NCBI GenBank assembly: GCA_947588915.1
Contig: CANPZA010000002.1
Coordinates: 1 to 28,977 of the forward strand
Direction of reading: 5' to 3'
Source: an uncultured Clostridia bacterium
Lineage (GTDB): Bacteria > Bacillota_A > Clostridia > TANB77 > CAG-508
Length of the DNA stretch: 28,977 nt
Shown here: piece by piece, positions 11,801-17,887 of the stretch
Position numbering within the stretch: the first letter of the stretch is position 1
Layout: every line of letters starts with the position of its first letter
Position numbers and translations under genes: made by a program
Notes under the pieces: generated by a model
The model's database searches: none
The model's input: the letters and a program-made list of their open reading frames with translations, nothing else
What the model was told of the DNA's origin: nothing

Positions 11801-11960
11801 AACTAATCAAGAAGCAGATGATGATAGCTCAGAAAAAGTAGCAATAACATCACCAACTGGTATAAATATAGATTATATTGCTTACACATTATTAGCAATT
11901 AGCTCATTAGGAATTTTAACAGTAGGAATTGTATTAATTAAAAAGCTAATTCTAAGATAA
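2820..11960 (+). CDS. Giant (3046 aa) multi-domain cell-surface protein with DUF11 and SdrD/SpaA-like domains
   Basis: The start is the ATG at 2820, 7 nt after GGAGG (2808-2812); an in-frame TTG at 2793 has no ribosome binding site. Residues about 10-40 are a hydrophobic signal anchor. Then: DUF11-like repeats near residues 580-740 and 860-1050; a Pro-Asp-Thr-Pro-Asn linker (about 1040-1067); an SdrD B-like domain ('SISGIAWLDENEDG', about 1070-1195); another DUF11 domain ending in a DTDSTPGN motif; a transmembrane hairpin (about 1357-1392 and 1400-1420) separated by a short basic loop; then a second extracellular half with SpaA/prealbumin-like modules (about 1730 and 1880), SdrD B-like modules (about 2055 and 2530) and further DUF11 domains. 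The C terminus has ITSPTG followed by a hydrophobic segment and a basic tail, like clostridial non-LPXTG sorting signals. Likely role: adhesion or a surface stalk, possibly sortase-anchored by the class B enzyme at 16660. There is no in-frame CGG in 3046 codons. Confidence 0.85.
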   Translation: MENKKLKQLSKIIFLGIIFLIITFLTLSKILMNISFGADDTKAIIESNLDKYINYKLSDQDKGTLIQYGVKLGIEYGEKQDYYPIKDTQIVIRLSSIDGKYPYAVKTITKSTQATNGKNDNLEASYEYDHNNGTVTIKASNLNEQGELIQNEKTGLYDRDEYKIIAYYDTYIEESLERQLAINTSVNINLLSDENATISNENLLEESVKENIGEITSINQIEDDIYNGYIKANIINGTNYTTQFNEIEEITVSKREAQEFIDMTENNTFIEEYQNENQENSTQDLGNNGDLVYKSSIFKKQNIQELLGEEGYIEIIDISNEEQNIIATINKDTEFDKNGITVINYDVEPENIEIRTSKIQNEGILYIEHIKEIKDTFVKTNDIKIKKVAQIGETIEASIIDIKDSQTNVELQIDNTNWTNKQQNEVKFNIYLDSSDARYNMFKNPRIQIELPNEVEKVILKGKSIVYANGLELEDPYVETSENGNLRIVANLKGEQSKYYENNLDLITDIEISATIILKKDIESKTDNVIINYTNQFTTEKQEEVGSKDIEIQLESYEQQEEQTEEKIEQQYQLATINNEISNINVDDIKLEVAPVKGDTSISNGDTIYEGEYIKYNVKITNNSEEDINNVKIVGNIPEGTIYAELEAEYYQALGKYQYNYDDTITTKEIEIGTLQAGESITKFYEVKVNNLGDDESEKETTSIIKAYVEEQEVANYQLNNVIKQAGIQVFVDAELDNNRDCWNFSILLEGDEVEKAKESEETKKVTVQVQFPEAIIPIYHFDSEGRQYFTNEEVSDNNTVAVLMDLSNPICVIRGQIDSSKITNKTEDSKVELTTVATVVTDNTYKSNENRIEVSYENVSIQMTSSNEGEKVKYGEEIDYEIKVTNIGKTNSSDPTYLSTSINVTDFLPEGVKPISMTYNNWKQEVIITDEEGNEQIVTDIEEEQSFTPTDRFIPVEPVTEDITGMMEDSDGNKLPDVNLYFNIPYQESVTIQVKTTADYMYEVTKIENSATVTGNNIDTKTSNIVSHIVLPYNYREQDNPDTPDDPDTPDTPDNPDTPGAPDNPEDKYSISGIAWLDENEDGQRQSSEKLLNEIKVDLIDSEQGRIIDNVVTISSGAYSFKNLSKGNYIVVFEYDNNIYSVTEYRKSGVSSQSNSDFTSREIMLRGNKIIVALTDIINLDASETNIDIGFTRNKTYDLKIDKYISNVVVNTNKLTKQVGYNQAKLAKVEIKPGQIEGANVSVEYKIVVTNEGEIPANITRITDYLPEGFSLSKNSNWVETKNGEVINTSTSNRTIQAGESIELTLVANKTMTSDTTGTFKNKVEISEATNQLGVNDTDSTPGNNKDSEDDFSSADIIISVSTGIIVYISIAIGILVVLTIIGVVVYFGRKHGWLKINKGSLFIVMILILMTSMFYRNISKSYNGSEDDSYEEYVNTINRVDTNIKAGEVGLKDGIYLWNIGSQQGTTWQSNDFFKVDSLDRSQLPIRDVYPNPQNRNGSTTPDAQCIEHHIWGYSGPYQWYGFIGEGNWSVESSSTSGEINKNFNLKGNNETYMGVDITTNKDYALLGPFKFTYDKPESSDEYVLKVMAGSSEEIKDYTIVDKNSKQIPIKAGTEFYLKMEKNLGQSVVSLKLSVRKTMKTTTTKSIYGKAIYKAGAELWNSHPDDYKQSGCLGPGHSYTTHIFVNGVEQYITIKDSWNCQDVQLINRYKYSKKETTDIIIENSINWYNDKGVLKIVKKDENGNPLKGVRFIIEHNLNDKKFFPGLAKNNRYLHRNEDGTIGYLPKSEATEFETDENGEIFIGGLTAESEVYRYIAYEVYNPHYGYTNMKILGIEDAKDDDISYKPYNPYKDGWDGIDLLPGTVTTVEVTNKKQVGKLLIEKKATVGGMSDYQKKNAPGLNGISFKIRDTDKKQWIIAIDSNGTERKRIDGSVLLSNLKYTNNINQATEFVTGTVAGENGRIVISNILTGTYDIRETSVGDNKGYYIDSDTVSWDASWDASEDLDKGTVKGKGQDAKITVGKRDIRDDQILYDTDPNRFNAKNYDRLTVYNERKYIKLSGYVWEDNLWSETKTSNRNEYYNDAQFNGNKNDVNDKLVQGIKVELKDRNGNVIKETVTDNQGSYIFDKVEISELSNYYIEFQYNGLCYQNVKLGLDKENGNKASEEDNRTAFNNSYATISKGKSNDYNLTYDESTEYESKLLYRSDRDKTKYNYGYKENESSEMPISGVDEQYIIRANTKNAYNDGYLDRIMSQDYIIENGIEEISNINLGILKRQQADLAVVKDLNTVKVSINNKEHIYKYADRFNLELYEEGLDGYTMEPRIKFENEYSKMSYTRALYASDVHYKEDDDKNDRELKVEVTYKIGIKNTGGNLGAVINELTDYYDTKYNVLNVGKEINEDGTIKQGTEITEITNENSESNDYEKITIKPQLEVPSQKDAYIYVNLEIKKDKIVEILSSEEDDDKVKLDNVVEINSYSIKDSDGNPYASIDTDSQPGNIDITDKSEKPLSFEDDTDKAPGLKLVLQEAREVSGNVFEDNPDNNMLNQLIRQGNGIYDEGETPIKGVTVQLLNSEGEVVKVYNEEAQKVEDKWTDAKVETDENGSYTIKGFIPDDYQICYEWGDKDHKVQDYKCTIVDKESYESKGTPQNMEWYKNDTDRYSDAIDDYTLRQEIDNQSRLEINSNSQTKEAYTGTIVTPGDEQEDLITRMTSTTPKFRVNIEYDGYTTNSKDEYETDQNGKVIQNGKYVSKKEGFVNHIMNIDFGIIQRPKQTLELEKYVKRAKITLADGRVVSDAEIENGKIKEGAQHVVYIPESSTDSQIRFELDDELIQSATLEIEYGLKVKNISETDYLNEEFYKYGTGHGEDYKDKVKLTPSGIIDYLDNGLVLNENTGWTIEDNNKNELMTKGLLSNELKDTLDSSKTVLTTDSLKIGGSLRPDESETVPVTLKAQRLLSTVSSNEDIYVGNDAEIIIVEKTGGASLSTTPGNYVPGGTNQEADDDSSEKVAITSPTGINIDYIAYTLLAISSLGILTVGIVLIKKLILR
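5935..6021 (+). repeat. Short tandem repeat encoding a Pro-Asp-Thr/Asn linker
   Basis: Degenerate 9-nt units of the CCAGATACT / CCAGATAAT type encode PDT/PDN/PDD tripeptides between an upstream DUF11 region and an SdrD B-like domain. Such Pro/Asp linkers act as flexible spacers in wall proteins, and their copy number can vary by slippage. Confidence 0.8.
6888..7080 (+). other. Segment encoding an internal transmembrane hairpin
   Basis: About residues 1357-1420 of the giant protein. A typical DUF11-protein C-terminal end (hydrophobic run, then FGRKHGWLK) is followed at once by a typical N-terminal signal anchor (SLFIVMILILMTSMFY). It looks like the C terminus of one surface protein fused in frame to the N terminus of another, or a true membrane hairpin displaying two extracellular lobes. 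Confidence 0.6.
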
Positions 11961-11972
11961 TAAAAATTTTAT

Positions 11973-12015
11973 AAAATTAGTAGTATATTTAGAAATAATA
12001 TGCTACTAATTTTTT
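11973..12015 (+). terminator. Intrinsic terminator of the giant gene
   Basis: AAAATTAGTAG (11973-11983) pairs with CTACTAATTTT (from 12003). The 19-nt loop can pair partly, extending the stem, and a T tract follows. Confidence 0.75.
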
Positions 12016-12082
12016 ATATTTTGTCATAAATTTACTTTGGTATCAATATATTTATATAAAGAAAAAAGAAGGAGGTAACCAA

Positions 12083-13630
12083 ATGGTTTTAGAAACATCA
12101 AAAGAAAATTTATGTGTAAATAAATTATTAGCAACAAAGAGAGATATTATAATGGTAGAAGGAGATATGATAGTTCCAGATTCCAAACCTGATATTTTAA
12201 GTACAATTTGTACAAGTGGGGTTGTATGTATATACAAAAAAGAGGCATTAGATGAAAAAATAAGAATAGATGGAAATATAAATACTTATATAATGTATTT
12301 AGCAGATGATACACAAGATAAAATAAGAGGAATAAATACTAGCTTAGATTTTTCAGAATCAATCCCAGTTCCAAATTCTAAGGAAGGAATGGAAACTATA
12401 GTACAAACAAAATTAAAATCTATAGAGTGTAGAGTTATCAATGGCAGAAAGATAGGGATAAAAGCAAGTTTAGAAGTAGATATAAAAATATATGAAAAGG
12501 AAGATGTAGAAATAGTAAATGATATACAAAACACAGAAGGAATACAAATGCTAAAAGAAAATTTAAAAGTAAATTCTTTAGTTGGTATGGGAGAAAATAA
12601 AATATATGCAAAAGATAACATATCTATTAATAATATAGATAATTTAGCAGAAATATTAAAAACAGAAATATCAATAGTTGATAAGGATATCAAGATAAGC
12701 TATAATAAAATTTTAACAAAAGCAGAAGCCAAAATGAAGATAATGTATTTAACAGAGGATAATAGAGTCAATCTAATAGAAGCAAAAATACCTATAGTTG
12801 GTTTCATTGATATACCAAATGTTACAGAAGAAAATATTTGTGATGTAAATTATGAAATAAAAAATGCAGTAGTAAAACCAAATTCTGTAGAAGAACATTC
12901 AATCTATATAGAAATAGAAGTTGGAGTAATGGCTATTGTCTATGAAGAAAAACAAATAAATCTAATTCAAGATTTATATAGCCCATGTGAAAACTTAGAA
13001 TTTAATAAAAAACAAATAACAACAATAACAGGTAAGCAATATAGGAAAGAAGTTAAGCAAATAAGGGAAACAATTGAAATAGATGAAATCGAAAATAACC
13101 AAATAATAGATGTTGATGTTAATCCTATTATTGAAAGACAAGAAAAATTAGGAAATAAAATTTTATATACAGGAACTTTAGAAATTAATTTTATATTATC
13201 AAATTCAGATTTACAAATGAATATAAAAAATAGCAAAATACCTTTTGAATATACACTAGATAATATTGATGATGCAGAAAATATAAATAGTAGTTTAGAT
13301 GTTGAAGTAACAAATCAAGATTTTATTGTCCAAGAAGGAGGAATAGTTACAAGTAACATAGATTTATTGATGAATAATAATATGTATAGAAATACAAGTA
13401 TAAATGTTATGGATGAAATACAAACAAATGGGGAAAGAGAAGAACAAGATTATAGTATAATACTTTATATTGTTAAAAAAGATGATACATTGTGGAAAAT
13501 TGCTAAAAAATATGGAAGTACAGTTGATGATATAGTAAGAACAAATGGAATAGAAGATGCAAATAAGATTTCTATAGGACAAAAATTATTTATTCCTAGA
13601 TTTGTAAAAACAGGAATTAACTATGTATAA
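12083..13630 (+). CDS. sipL: SipL-like spore morphogenesis protein (DUF3794 + LysM)
   Basis: A 515-residue protein with DUF3794-type repeats in the N-terminal and middle parts ('VEGDMIVPDSKPDILS' near residue 25 is the signature, with weaker repeats later) and a C-terminal LysM domain (about residues 455-505, 'YIVKKDDTLWKIAKKYGS' to 'IGQKLFIP'). This architecture is that of clostridial SipL, the partner of the coat basement ATPase SpoIVA, acting in the mother cell at the forespore surface. The ATG at 12083 follows a near-perfect AAGGAGGTAA ribosome binding site. The 3' end overlaps the start of yunB by 8 bases, implying translational coupling. I found no confident promoter in the 70 bases upstream. 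The gene is intact. Confidence 0.85.
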   Translation: MVLETSKENLCVNKLLATKRDIIMVEGDMIVPDSKPDILSTICTSGVVCIYKKEALDEKIRIDGNINTYIMYLADDTQDKIRGINTSLDFSESIPVPNSKEGMETIVQTKLKSIECRVINGRKIGIKASLEVDIKIYEKEDVEIVNDIQNTEGIQMLKENLKVNSLVGMGENKIYAKDNISINNIDNLAEILKTEISIVDKDIKISYNKILTKAEAKMKIMYLTEDNRVNLIEAKIPIVGFIDIPNVTEENICDVNYEIKNAVVKPNSVEEHSIYIEIEVGVMAIVYEEKQINLIQDLYSPCENLEFNKKQITTITGKQYRKEVKQIRETIEIDEIENNQIIDVDVNPIIERQEKLGNKILYTGTLEINFILSNSDLQMNIKNSKIPFEYTLDNIDDAENINSSLDVEVTNQDFIVQEGGIVTSNIDLLMNNNMYRNTSINVMDEIQTNGEREEQDYSIILYIVKKDDTLWKIAKKYGSTVDDIVRTNGIEDANKISIGQKLFIPRFVKTGINYV

Positions 13631-14343
13631 GATTTATTCAAGACCAAGAATAAAAATACCTAAAATAGTGATAAATGGTAAAAGAAAAATAAGAAGTACA
13701 AAAGTAAAGAAAATGACTACATTAATAGTCATTTTAATTATAGCATTTTTTACGGCAAAACTTATTTTAGATGCAGTACTTCCTATATTTGATAATTTAT
13801 GTGAAAATAGAGCAGAATCAATAGCAACTATTATTTCTAATGAACAAGCTACAAATGTTATGAAAGAACATAATTATGATGAACTATATACAATAGAAAA
13901 AGATAATGAAGGAAATATTACAATGATTAAATCAAATGTGATTTCTATTAATGAAATTATATCAGATGTAGCAAATAAAATTCAAAAAGAAATAAATGAA
14001 ACAGGGAAGGAAGACATACAAATAGCACTTCGGGAGCTTTACAGGTTTTAAATTACTTGCTGGAAGAGGACCTAATATAAAAATAAAAATCACACCAATT
14101 GGAAATGTTGAAACAGATTTAAAAAGTGAGTTTATTGCACAAGGAGTTAATCAAACTTTACATAGGATATATTTACAAGTTAATTGTCAATTAGAAATAT
14201 TAACTCCTTTTGAAAATATATCAAAAAATATCACAAATCAAGTATTACTTATGGAAAATGTGATTGTAGGTAGAATACCAGATACTTATTATGATTTAGA
14301 TGGATTAAATCCAGAGAGTGATGCATTAGAAATGATGCAATAA
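13623..14343 (+). CDS. yunB: YunB sporulation protein, +1 frameshift at CGG
   Basis: In two frames this encodes a YunB-family sporulation protein (about 239 residues). Frame one gives a basic N terminus, a transmembrane segment (about residues 33-52) and the 'ENRAESIATIISNEQA' region, ending in 'EDIQIAL'. At 14031 the next codon is CGG, and continuing leads to TAA five codons later. Skipping one base gives 'GSFTGFKLLAGRGPNIKIKI', 'ETDLKSEFIAQGVNQTLHRIYL' and 'NQVLLMENVIVGRIPDTYYDL', the conserved YunB C-terminal domain, to a TAA at 14341. The family has a conserved Gly (LGTLTG) exactly at the shift, which CGGG read as Gly restores. The gene is co-transcribed with sipL. It is either a frameshifted gene, a programmed +1 shift or an assembly insertion; see the CGG findings. 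Confidence 0.85.
14031..14034 (+). other. CGGG frameshift site in yunB (+1)
   Basis: In-frame CGG after GCA CTT. Reading CGGG as one glycine, or skipping C14031, joins the two YunB halves. The zero-frame stop follows after CGG GAG CTT TAC AGG TTT. No Shine-Dalgarno-like stimulator is visible upstream. Confidence 0.7.
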
Positions 14344-14369
14344 AATTTTAGTAAGAGGAGAAAATATTA

Positions 14370-14489
14370 ATGAAAGATAAAATAATTGAAAATGTTAATA
14401 AAAATTGTGAAAAAGAAAAAATAGGATATTATTTTAGATTTAATGATAAAAAAGAAGTTGAGAAATTTATTTCATTATTAAAAAAATAG
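14370..14489 (+). CDS. Small ORF, 39 aa, unknown function
   Basis: An ATG at 14370 lies 9 nt after AAGAGGAG (14353-14360) and opens a 39-codon frame rich in Lys, Asn and Glu that ends in 'RFNDKKEVEKFISLLKK'. I do not recognise it. It begins 26 bases after yunB and may be translated from the same message. The good ribosome binding site and a plausible amphipathic helix argue for a real peptide; the short length argues for caution. Confidence 0.5.
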   Translation: MKDKIIENVNKNCEKEKIGYYFRFNDKKEVEKFISLLKK

Positions 14490-14498
14490 TGATATAAT
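14471..14498 (+). promoter_or_regulatory. Candidate extended -10 promoter
   Basis: TGATATAAT (14490-14498) is a perfect extended -10. The best -35 with 16-nt spacing is a weak TTCATT (14471-14476). It would drive the 14527 gene. Confidence 0.5.
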
Positions 14499-14526
14499 AT
14501 TATAAATAATAATTGGAGTAAAAGAT

Positions 14527-15468
14527 ATGGAAGAAAATGAAGTAAAATATTATTTAAATAATGTGCTAAAACCAAAATTAATACAATTAAAAGTTTCAAA
14601 GGATTATATGTTAAAAATTATGGACAATATAGAAGTACAGATATATTCATTACTGAAACATTGGAATGAACCTAAATTTAAAGAAACAGTATTATTTTTA
14701 GGATTAGAGGAAGGCAATTTCTATAAACCAAAAGATACTAATATTAAGGTAAGATGTTTTGTTGTTGTTACTATAAGAAATAGTCTAATAGAAACATTAG
14801 GAAGTGTTGAATATGAAATTGCAGGATTAGAACAACAAATAAGAGAGGATGACATCATTGATATAACTATGAGTGCAGTTAAATATTTTGATTCAATAAA
14901 TTTAAAGAAATTATCAGAGAAGTTAGATTATTCAGGCTATAATGATGTATATTTAAATGTAACAAATAGATATAAACTAGCATGGAAAGCATTAAATGAA
15001 TTATGTTTTTGTACAAAAAAGGAAAAATATTATGACAAAGTTCTAGATTTTAATAAAATACAATTAAAAGACTTACAACCAAGACAAAAGGTTGGAGATT
15101 CAAATAATGCAAGAGTAAATGTTGAGCACCAAAGTGGAATTAATCCTAGTTATAGTGTGGAGTTAATATCAATAATTAGTGATATTATATATAATAAAAT
15201 AGCACCATATTTCTTCACAGATTGTTTCAAACAAGCTTCTAGAAATATAGAAAAACTATTTCAAATTATAGAAATATTATTACAAAATAATAAAGCATTT
15301 GTTACTAATAATTATTATATTTCTAATAATTATGTAGCAAAAAGAAATAAGGTATTAAGAGCTGCTCATACAACTGAAGAAGCATTAGATAAATTAAAAC
15401 AATTGAATAATTTATCAGATAAGCATGCAAATGCATTATTAAGATTAAAAAAAGAAATGAATATATAG
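14527..15468 (+). CDS. Uncharacterised 313-aa protein
   Basis: I do not recognise this protein. It has no signal peptide or membrane segment, so it should be cytoplasmic. It reads as mostly helical: an acidic, Lys-rich N-terminal third ('NVLKPKLIQLKVSKDYMLKIMDNIE'), a central region with 'WKALNELCFCTKKEKYYDKV', and a C-terminal helical part with 'SVELISIISDIIYNKIAPYFF' and 'TTEEALDKLKQLNNLSDKHANALLRLKKE'. GGAG near 14515 serves as ribosome binding site. It stands between the sporulation operon and the sortase locus with its own extended -10 promoter and a strong terminator, so it is probably monocistronic. Base composition and arginine codons match the neighbours. Confidence 0.8.
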   Translation: MEENEVKYYLNNVLKPKLIQLKVSKDYMLKIMDNIEVQIYSLLKHWNEPKFKETVLFLGLEEGNFYKPKDTNIKVRCFVVVTIRNSLIETLGSVEYEIAGLEQQIREDDIIDITMSAVKYFDSINLKKLSEKLDYSGYNDVYLNVTNRYKLAWKALNELCFCTKKEKYYDKVLDFNKIQLKDLQPRQKVGDSNNARVNVEHQSGINPSYSVELISIISDIIYNKIAPYFFTDCFKQASRNIEKLFQIIEILLQNNKAFVTNNYYISNNYVAKRNKVLRAAHTTEEALDKLKQLNNLSDKHANALLRLKKEMNI

Positions 15469-15509
15469 ATTAATATAGTTTTTTACATTTAAAATTAATA
15501 TTATTTAAT

Positions 15510-15549
15510 AATTAAGTAGGTTTTATAGTTTTGAAACCTACTTAATTTC
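15510..15549 (+). terminator. Intrinsic terminator after the 313-aa protein gene
   Basis: A perfect 14-bp inverted repeat, AATTAAGTAGGTTT (15510-15523) with AAACCTACTTAATT (15534-15547), 10-nt loop, then T-rich sequence. Confidence 0.85.
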
Positions 15550-15624
15550 TATTTAGATTATTTGCATTATGTTATATTGTGATTTTTAAAAATGGATTTT
15601 ATAGGAAATTATGTAAAAAACTTA

Positions 15625-15654
15625 TTGATTTTTATTTTTAATATTTGATATAAT
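15625..15654 (+). promoter_or_regulatory. Sigma-A promoter of the sortase substrate gene
   Basis: TTGATT (15625-15630), an 18-nt spacer and TATAAT (15649-15654) with an extended -10 TGA. Confidence 0.75.
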
Positions 15655-15694
15655 ATTTTTAGAACTTATATTAAAGAAAGGGGGAAAAATAAAA

Positions 15695-16576
15695 ATGTCT
15701 AAGAAAATTTTAACAATAACACTTTTATTATGTGCGTTTTTAATGATTTTTGCTGTATCAAATAAAGTAGAGGCTGAAACAAAGTATGGTACTGTTGAAT
15801 CTCTAATGGGATCAAGTAATACTGTTAGCATTACTGGAACTGACAAAGTTGTAGTAAAATTTAGTAAGCTAGATATTAAATGGAGTCCAGCAGATCCAGC
15901 TAAAGGAAGAAATACAAATGGTTGGTGGATAGGAATAAAAATCACAGCTCCAGAAGGTATGACAGATGAACAATTACAAAAATCTACATTTGTAAGAGGA
16001 AATCAAACAAAAAAATTCTGGGATGTGAAAGATTCTAGTAAATCACCTCATTATTTTCAAGCATGGTCATATATTGATAATGAAAAACTTAAGAGTTTAG
16101 ATAGCAATGGAACTGTTATAGAGTATTATTTTGATTGGGACAATAGTGGAGAAGCAGAACAAACTGTGAGTGTTCAAATAGATACAAAGAATATTACATT
16201 AGATAAATCTGGAGATGTTGTATCTGTTGTAGTTGATGGAAGAGAATTTACTTTGAAAAAAGAACAAACATTAGATAATCTTCCAGATGCTGATAAACAA
16301 GAATTAGAAAAAATGAAAACTCCTAAAGAAGGTCAAAAATATCTTGGACTTTATTATGCTGATGGAACTAAATTTGATGAAAGTTCAAAAATAAATAATG
16401 ATATTGAATTACACATTAAATTTGAAAACATAAAAACTGAAGAACCAGCTACACCATCAAATAATAATGTCAAGGATGCAACACCAAAGACTGGAACAGT
16501 AGATATGATAGGTTATGCAACAATATTAGCCATAGTTTCAGCAATGGGAATAGTAATATTAAATAAAAAACACTAA
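15695..16576 (+). CDS. Secreted wall protein with C-terminal TPKTG-type sortase signal
   Basis: A 293-residue exported protein. Residues 1-27 form a signal peptide (basic MSKK, hydrophobic core, cleavage near VEAE). The mature part is polar, with a Trp-rich segment ('WSPADPAKGRNTNGWWIGIKI', 'FWDVKD', 'YFQAWSYI') and 'VIEYYFDWDNSGEAEQTVSVQI', suggesting a beta-rich surface domain I cannot name. The C terminus has a Pro/Thr/Asn linker, then ATPKTGT, a hydrophobic segment (about residues 270-288) and NKKH: a complete sorting signal of the (S/P)PxTG-like kind used by class B sortases in clostridia. The sortase gene follows about 80 bases downstream, so the pair is probably enzyme and dedicated substrate. 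AAGGGGG precedes the ATG. Confidence 0.85.
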   Translation: MSKKILTITLLLCAFLMIFAVSNKVEAETKYGTVESLMGSSNTVSITGTDKVVVKFSKLDIKWSPADPAKGRNTNGWWIGIKITAPEGMTDEQLQKSTFVRGNQTKKFWDVKDSSKSPHYFQAWSYIDNEKLKSLDSNGTVIEYYFDWDNSGEAEQTVSVQIDTKNITLDKSGDVVSVVVDGREFTLKKEQTLDNLPDADKQELEKMKTPKEGQKYLGLYYADGTKFDESSKINNDIELHIKFENIKTEEPATPSNNNVKDATPKTGTVDMIGYATILAIVSAMGIVILNKKH

Positions 16577-16589
16577 TATTTAAAATATA

Positions 16590-16615
16590 AAGGGCGGATT
16601 TAGTCCGTTCTTTTT
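16590..16615 (+). terminator. Intergenic terminator or attenuator between substrate and sortase
   Basis: GGGCGGA pairs with TCCGTTC (two G-U pairs) and is followed by TTTTT. Its position between the two genes suggests partial termination, giving more substrate than sortase. Confidence 0.65.
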
Positions 16616-16659
16616 CTAATTAATATAAGCACTATAATTAGGAGGAAATAGTAATATTT

Positions 16660-17445
16660 ATGAGAAGAAATGCAAAACATAGAAAAAACAAAAAAATAAA
16701 TACACGAACAATATTATTAGCATTATTAATTATTATATTTATATTATGTATTGGATATATATGTTACTATATATATAATAGTAAAAAAGATAGAGATGAC
16801 AATAAAGAAATATTAAACGATATAGAAATAGAAGAAACAGAAATTGTTGATACTAAAACTGAGAGAATGTTGCAATTAGAAGAACTACAAAAAACTAATA
16901 ATGAAATAATAGCTTGGATAGAAATAGAAGGGACAAATGTAAATTATCCAGTTTTACAAGCTAAAGATAACGATTTTTATTTAACACACAATTATAAAAA
17001 AGAAAATTCTGTAGCAGGTAGTTTATTTTTAGATAAAGAATTTGATTTAATTAATGGAAGTAGTAATTATCTAATATATGGACATAGAAATAAAGAAGGT
17101 TTAATGTTTGAAGATTTAATGAAATATGCAAGTGAAGATTTTTATAAAAACCATACAAAGATTAAGTTTACAACTTTGCAAAAAGATGCAATATATGAAA
17201 TATTATCAGTATTTTATTCAAGAGTGTATTATAAAAATGAAAAAAATGTGTTTAGATATTATTATTTTGTAAATGCAAAAAATGAAGAAGAATATGATAG
17301 TTATATAAAAAATGCAAAATCGGTAAGTTTGTATGATACAGGAGTTAATGCGACCTATGGAGAGCAACTTCTAACATTATCTACTTGTGAATATTCTCAA
17401 GAGGATGGAAGATTTGTAATAGTTGCAAAAGAATTAAAAGAATAA
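16660..17445 (+). CDS. srtB: Class B sortase
   Basis: A 261-residue membrane-anchored transpeptidase. There is a basic N terminus, one transmembrane segment (about residues 17-41), and a sortase fold with 'IAWIEIEGTNVNYPVLQ', 'DNDFYLTHNY' and 'GSLFLD', which are class B hallmarks. The catalytic residues are visible: His in YGHRN (about 142), Cys in LSTCEY (about 243) and Arg in DGRFVIV (about 251). It should cleave a sorting signal and attach proteins to peptidoglycan. Probable substrates are the TPKTG protein just upstream and possibly the giant protein at 2820. The ribosome binding site GGAGGA at 16641-16646 is 13 nt from the ATG, a little far. Convergent with rpsI through a shared terminator. 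Confidence 0.92.
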   Translation: MRRNAKHRKNKKINTRTILLALLIIIFILCIGYICYYIYNSKKDRDDNKEILNDIEIEETEIVDTKTERMLQLEELQKTNNEIIAWIEIEGTNVNYPVLQAKDNDFYLTHNYKKENSVAGSLFLDKEFDLINGSSNYLIYGHRNKEGLMFEDLMKYASEDFYKNHTKIKFTTLQKDAIYEILSVFYSRVYYKNEKNVFRYYYFVNAKNEEEYDSYIKNAKSVSLYDTGVNATYGEQLLTLSTCEYSQEDGRFVIVAKELKE

Positions 17446-17450
17446 AAAAT

Positions 17451-17478
17451 AAAAGCCCTTAGTATTTCTAAGGGTTTT
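17451..17478. terminator. Bidirectional terminator between srtB and rpsI
   Basis: AAAAGCCCTTAG and CTAAGGGTTTT form a stem with a 5-nt loop, with A-rich and T-rich flanks that suit both convergent transcripts. Confidence 0.8.
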
Positions 17479-17484
17479 AAAATA

Positions 17485-17886
17485 TTATCTTTTACTAAAT
17501 TGTGGTGCTTTACGAGCTTTCTTAAGACCATATTTCTTTCTTTCTTTCATACGAGGATCTCTTGTTAAAAATCCATTTGATTTTAAAACTGGTCTATATT
17601 CTGAATTTGCTTCATTTAAAGCTCTAGCTAAACCATGTCTAATTGCACCTGCTTGACCTGTAAATCCTCCGCCTTTAACTGTAGCGATTACATCATATTT
17701 TGAAGTTGTATTTGTAACAGTTAATGGTTGTCTAACGATAACTTTTAATGTTTCTAATCCAAAAAATTCATCAATATCTTTTCCATTAACAGTAATTTTT
17801 CCAGTACCTTCTAATAATCTTACTCTGGCAATAGAACTTTTTCTTCTACCTGTACCATAAAAAACAATTTTTTCTTTTTTAGCCAT
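17485..17886 (-). CDS. rpsI: Ribosomal protein S9
   Basis: A 133-residue uS9. It has the family features '[15 protein letters not shown]' at the N terminus, '[19 protein letters not shown]' in the middle, '[21 protein letters not shown]' and the C-terminal FSKR tail that reaches the ribosomal P site. It lies 1 base after rplM in the usual L13-S9 operon. Arginine codons are AGA and CGT. Confidence 0.98.
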   Translation of the reverse strand: MAKKEKIVFYGTGRRKSSIARVRLLEGTGKITVNGKDIDEFFGLETLKVIVRQPLTVTNTTSKYDVIATVKGGGFTGQAGAIRHGLARALNEANSEYRPVLKSNGFLTRDPRMKERKKYGLKKARKAPQFSKR

Positions 17887-17887
17887 T

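Noticed and set aside
14015..14060. prfB-like programmed frameshift with an upstream Shine-Dalgarno stimulator
   Set aside because: CTT before the shift recalls prfB, but there is no SD-like sequence at the required distance, and the other sites have ACT, ATA and TGT in the P site. Only the comEC site has a nearby GAGG.
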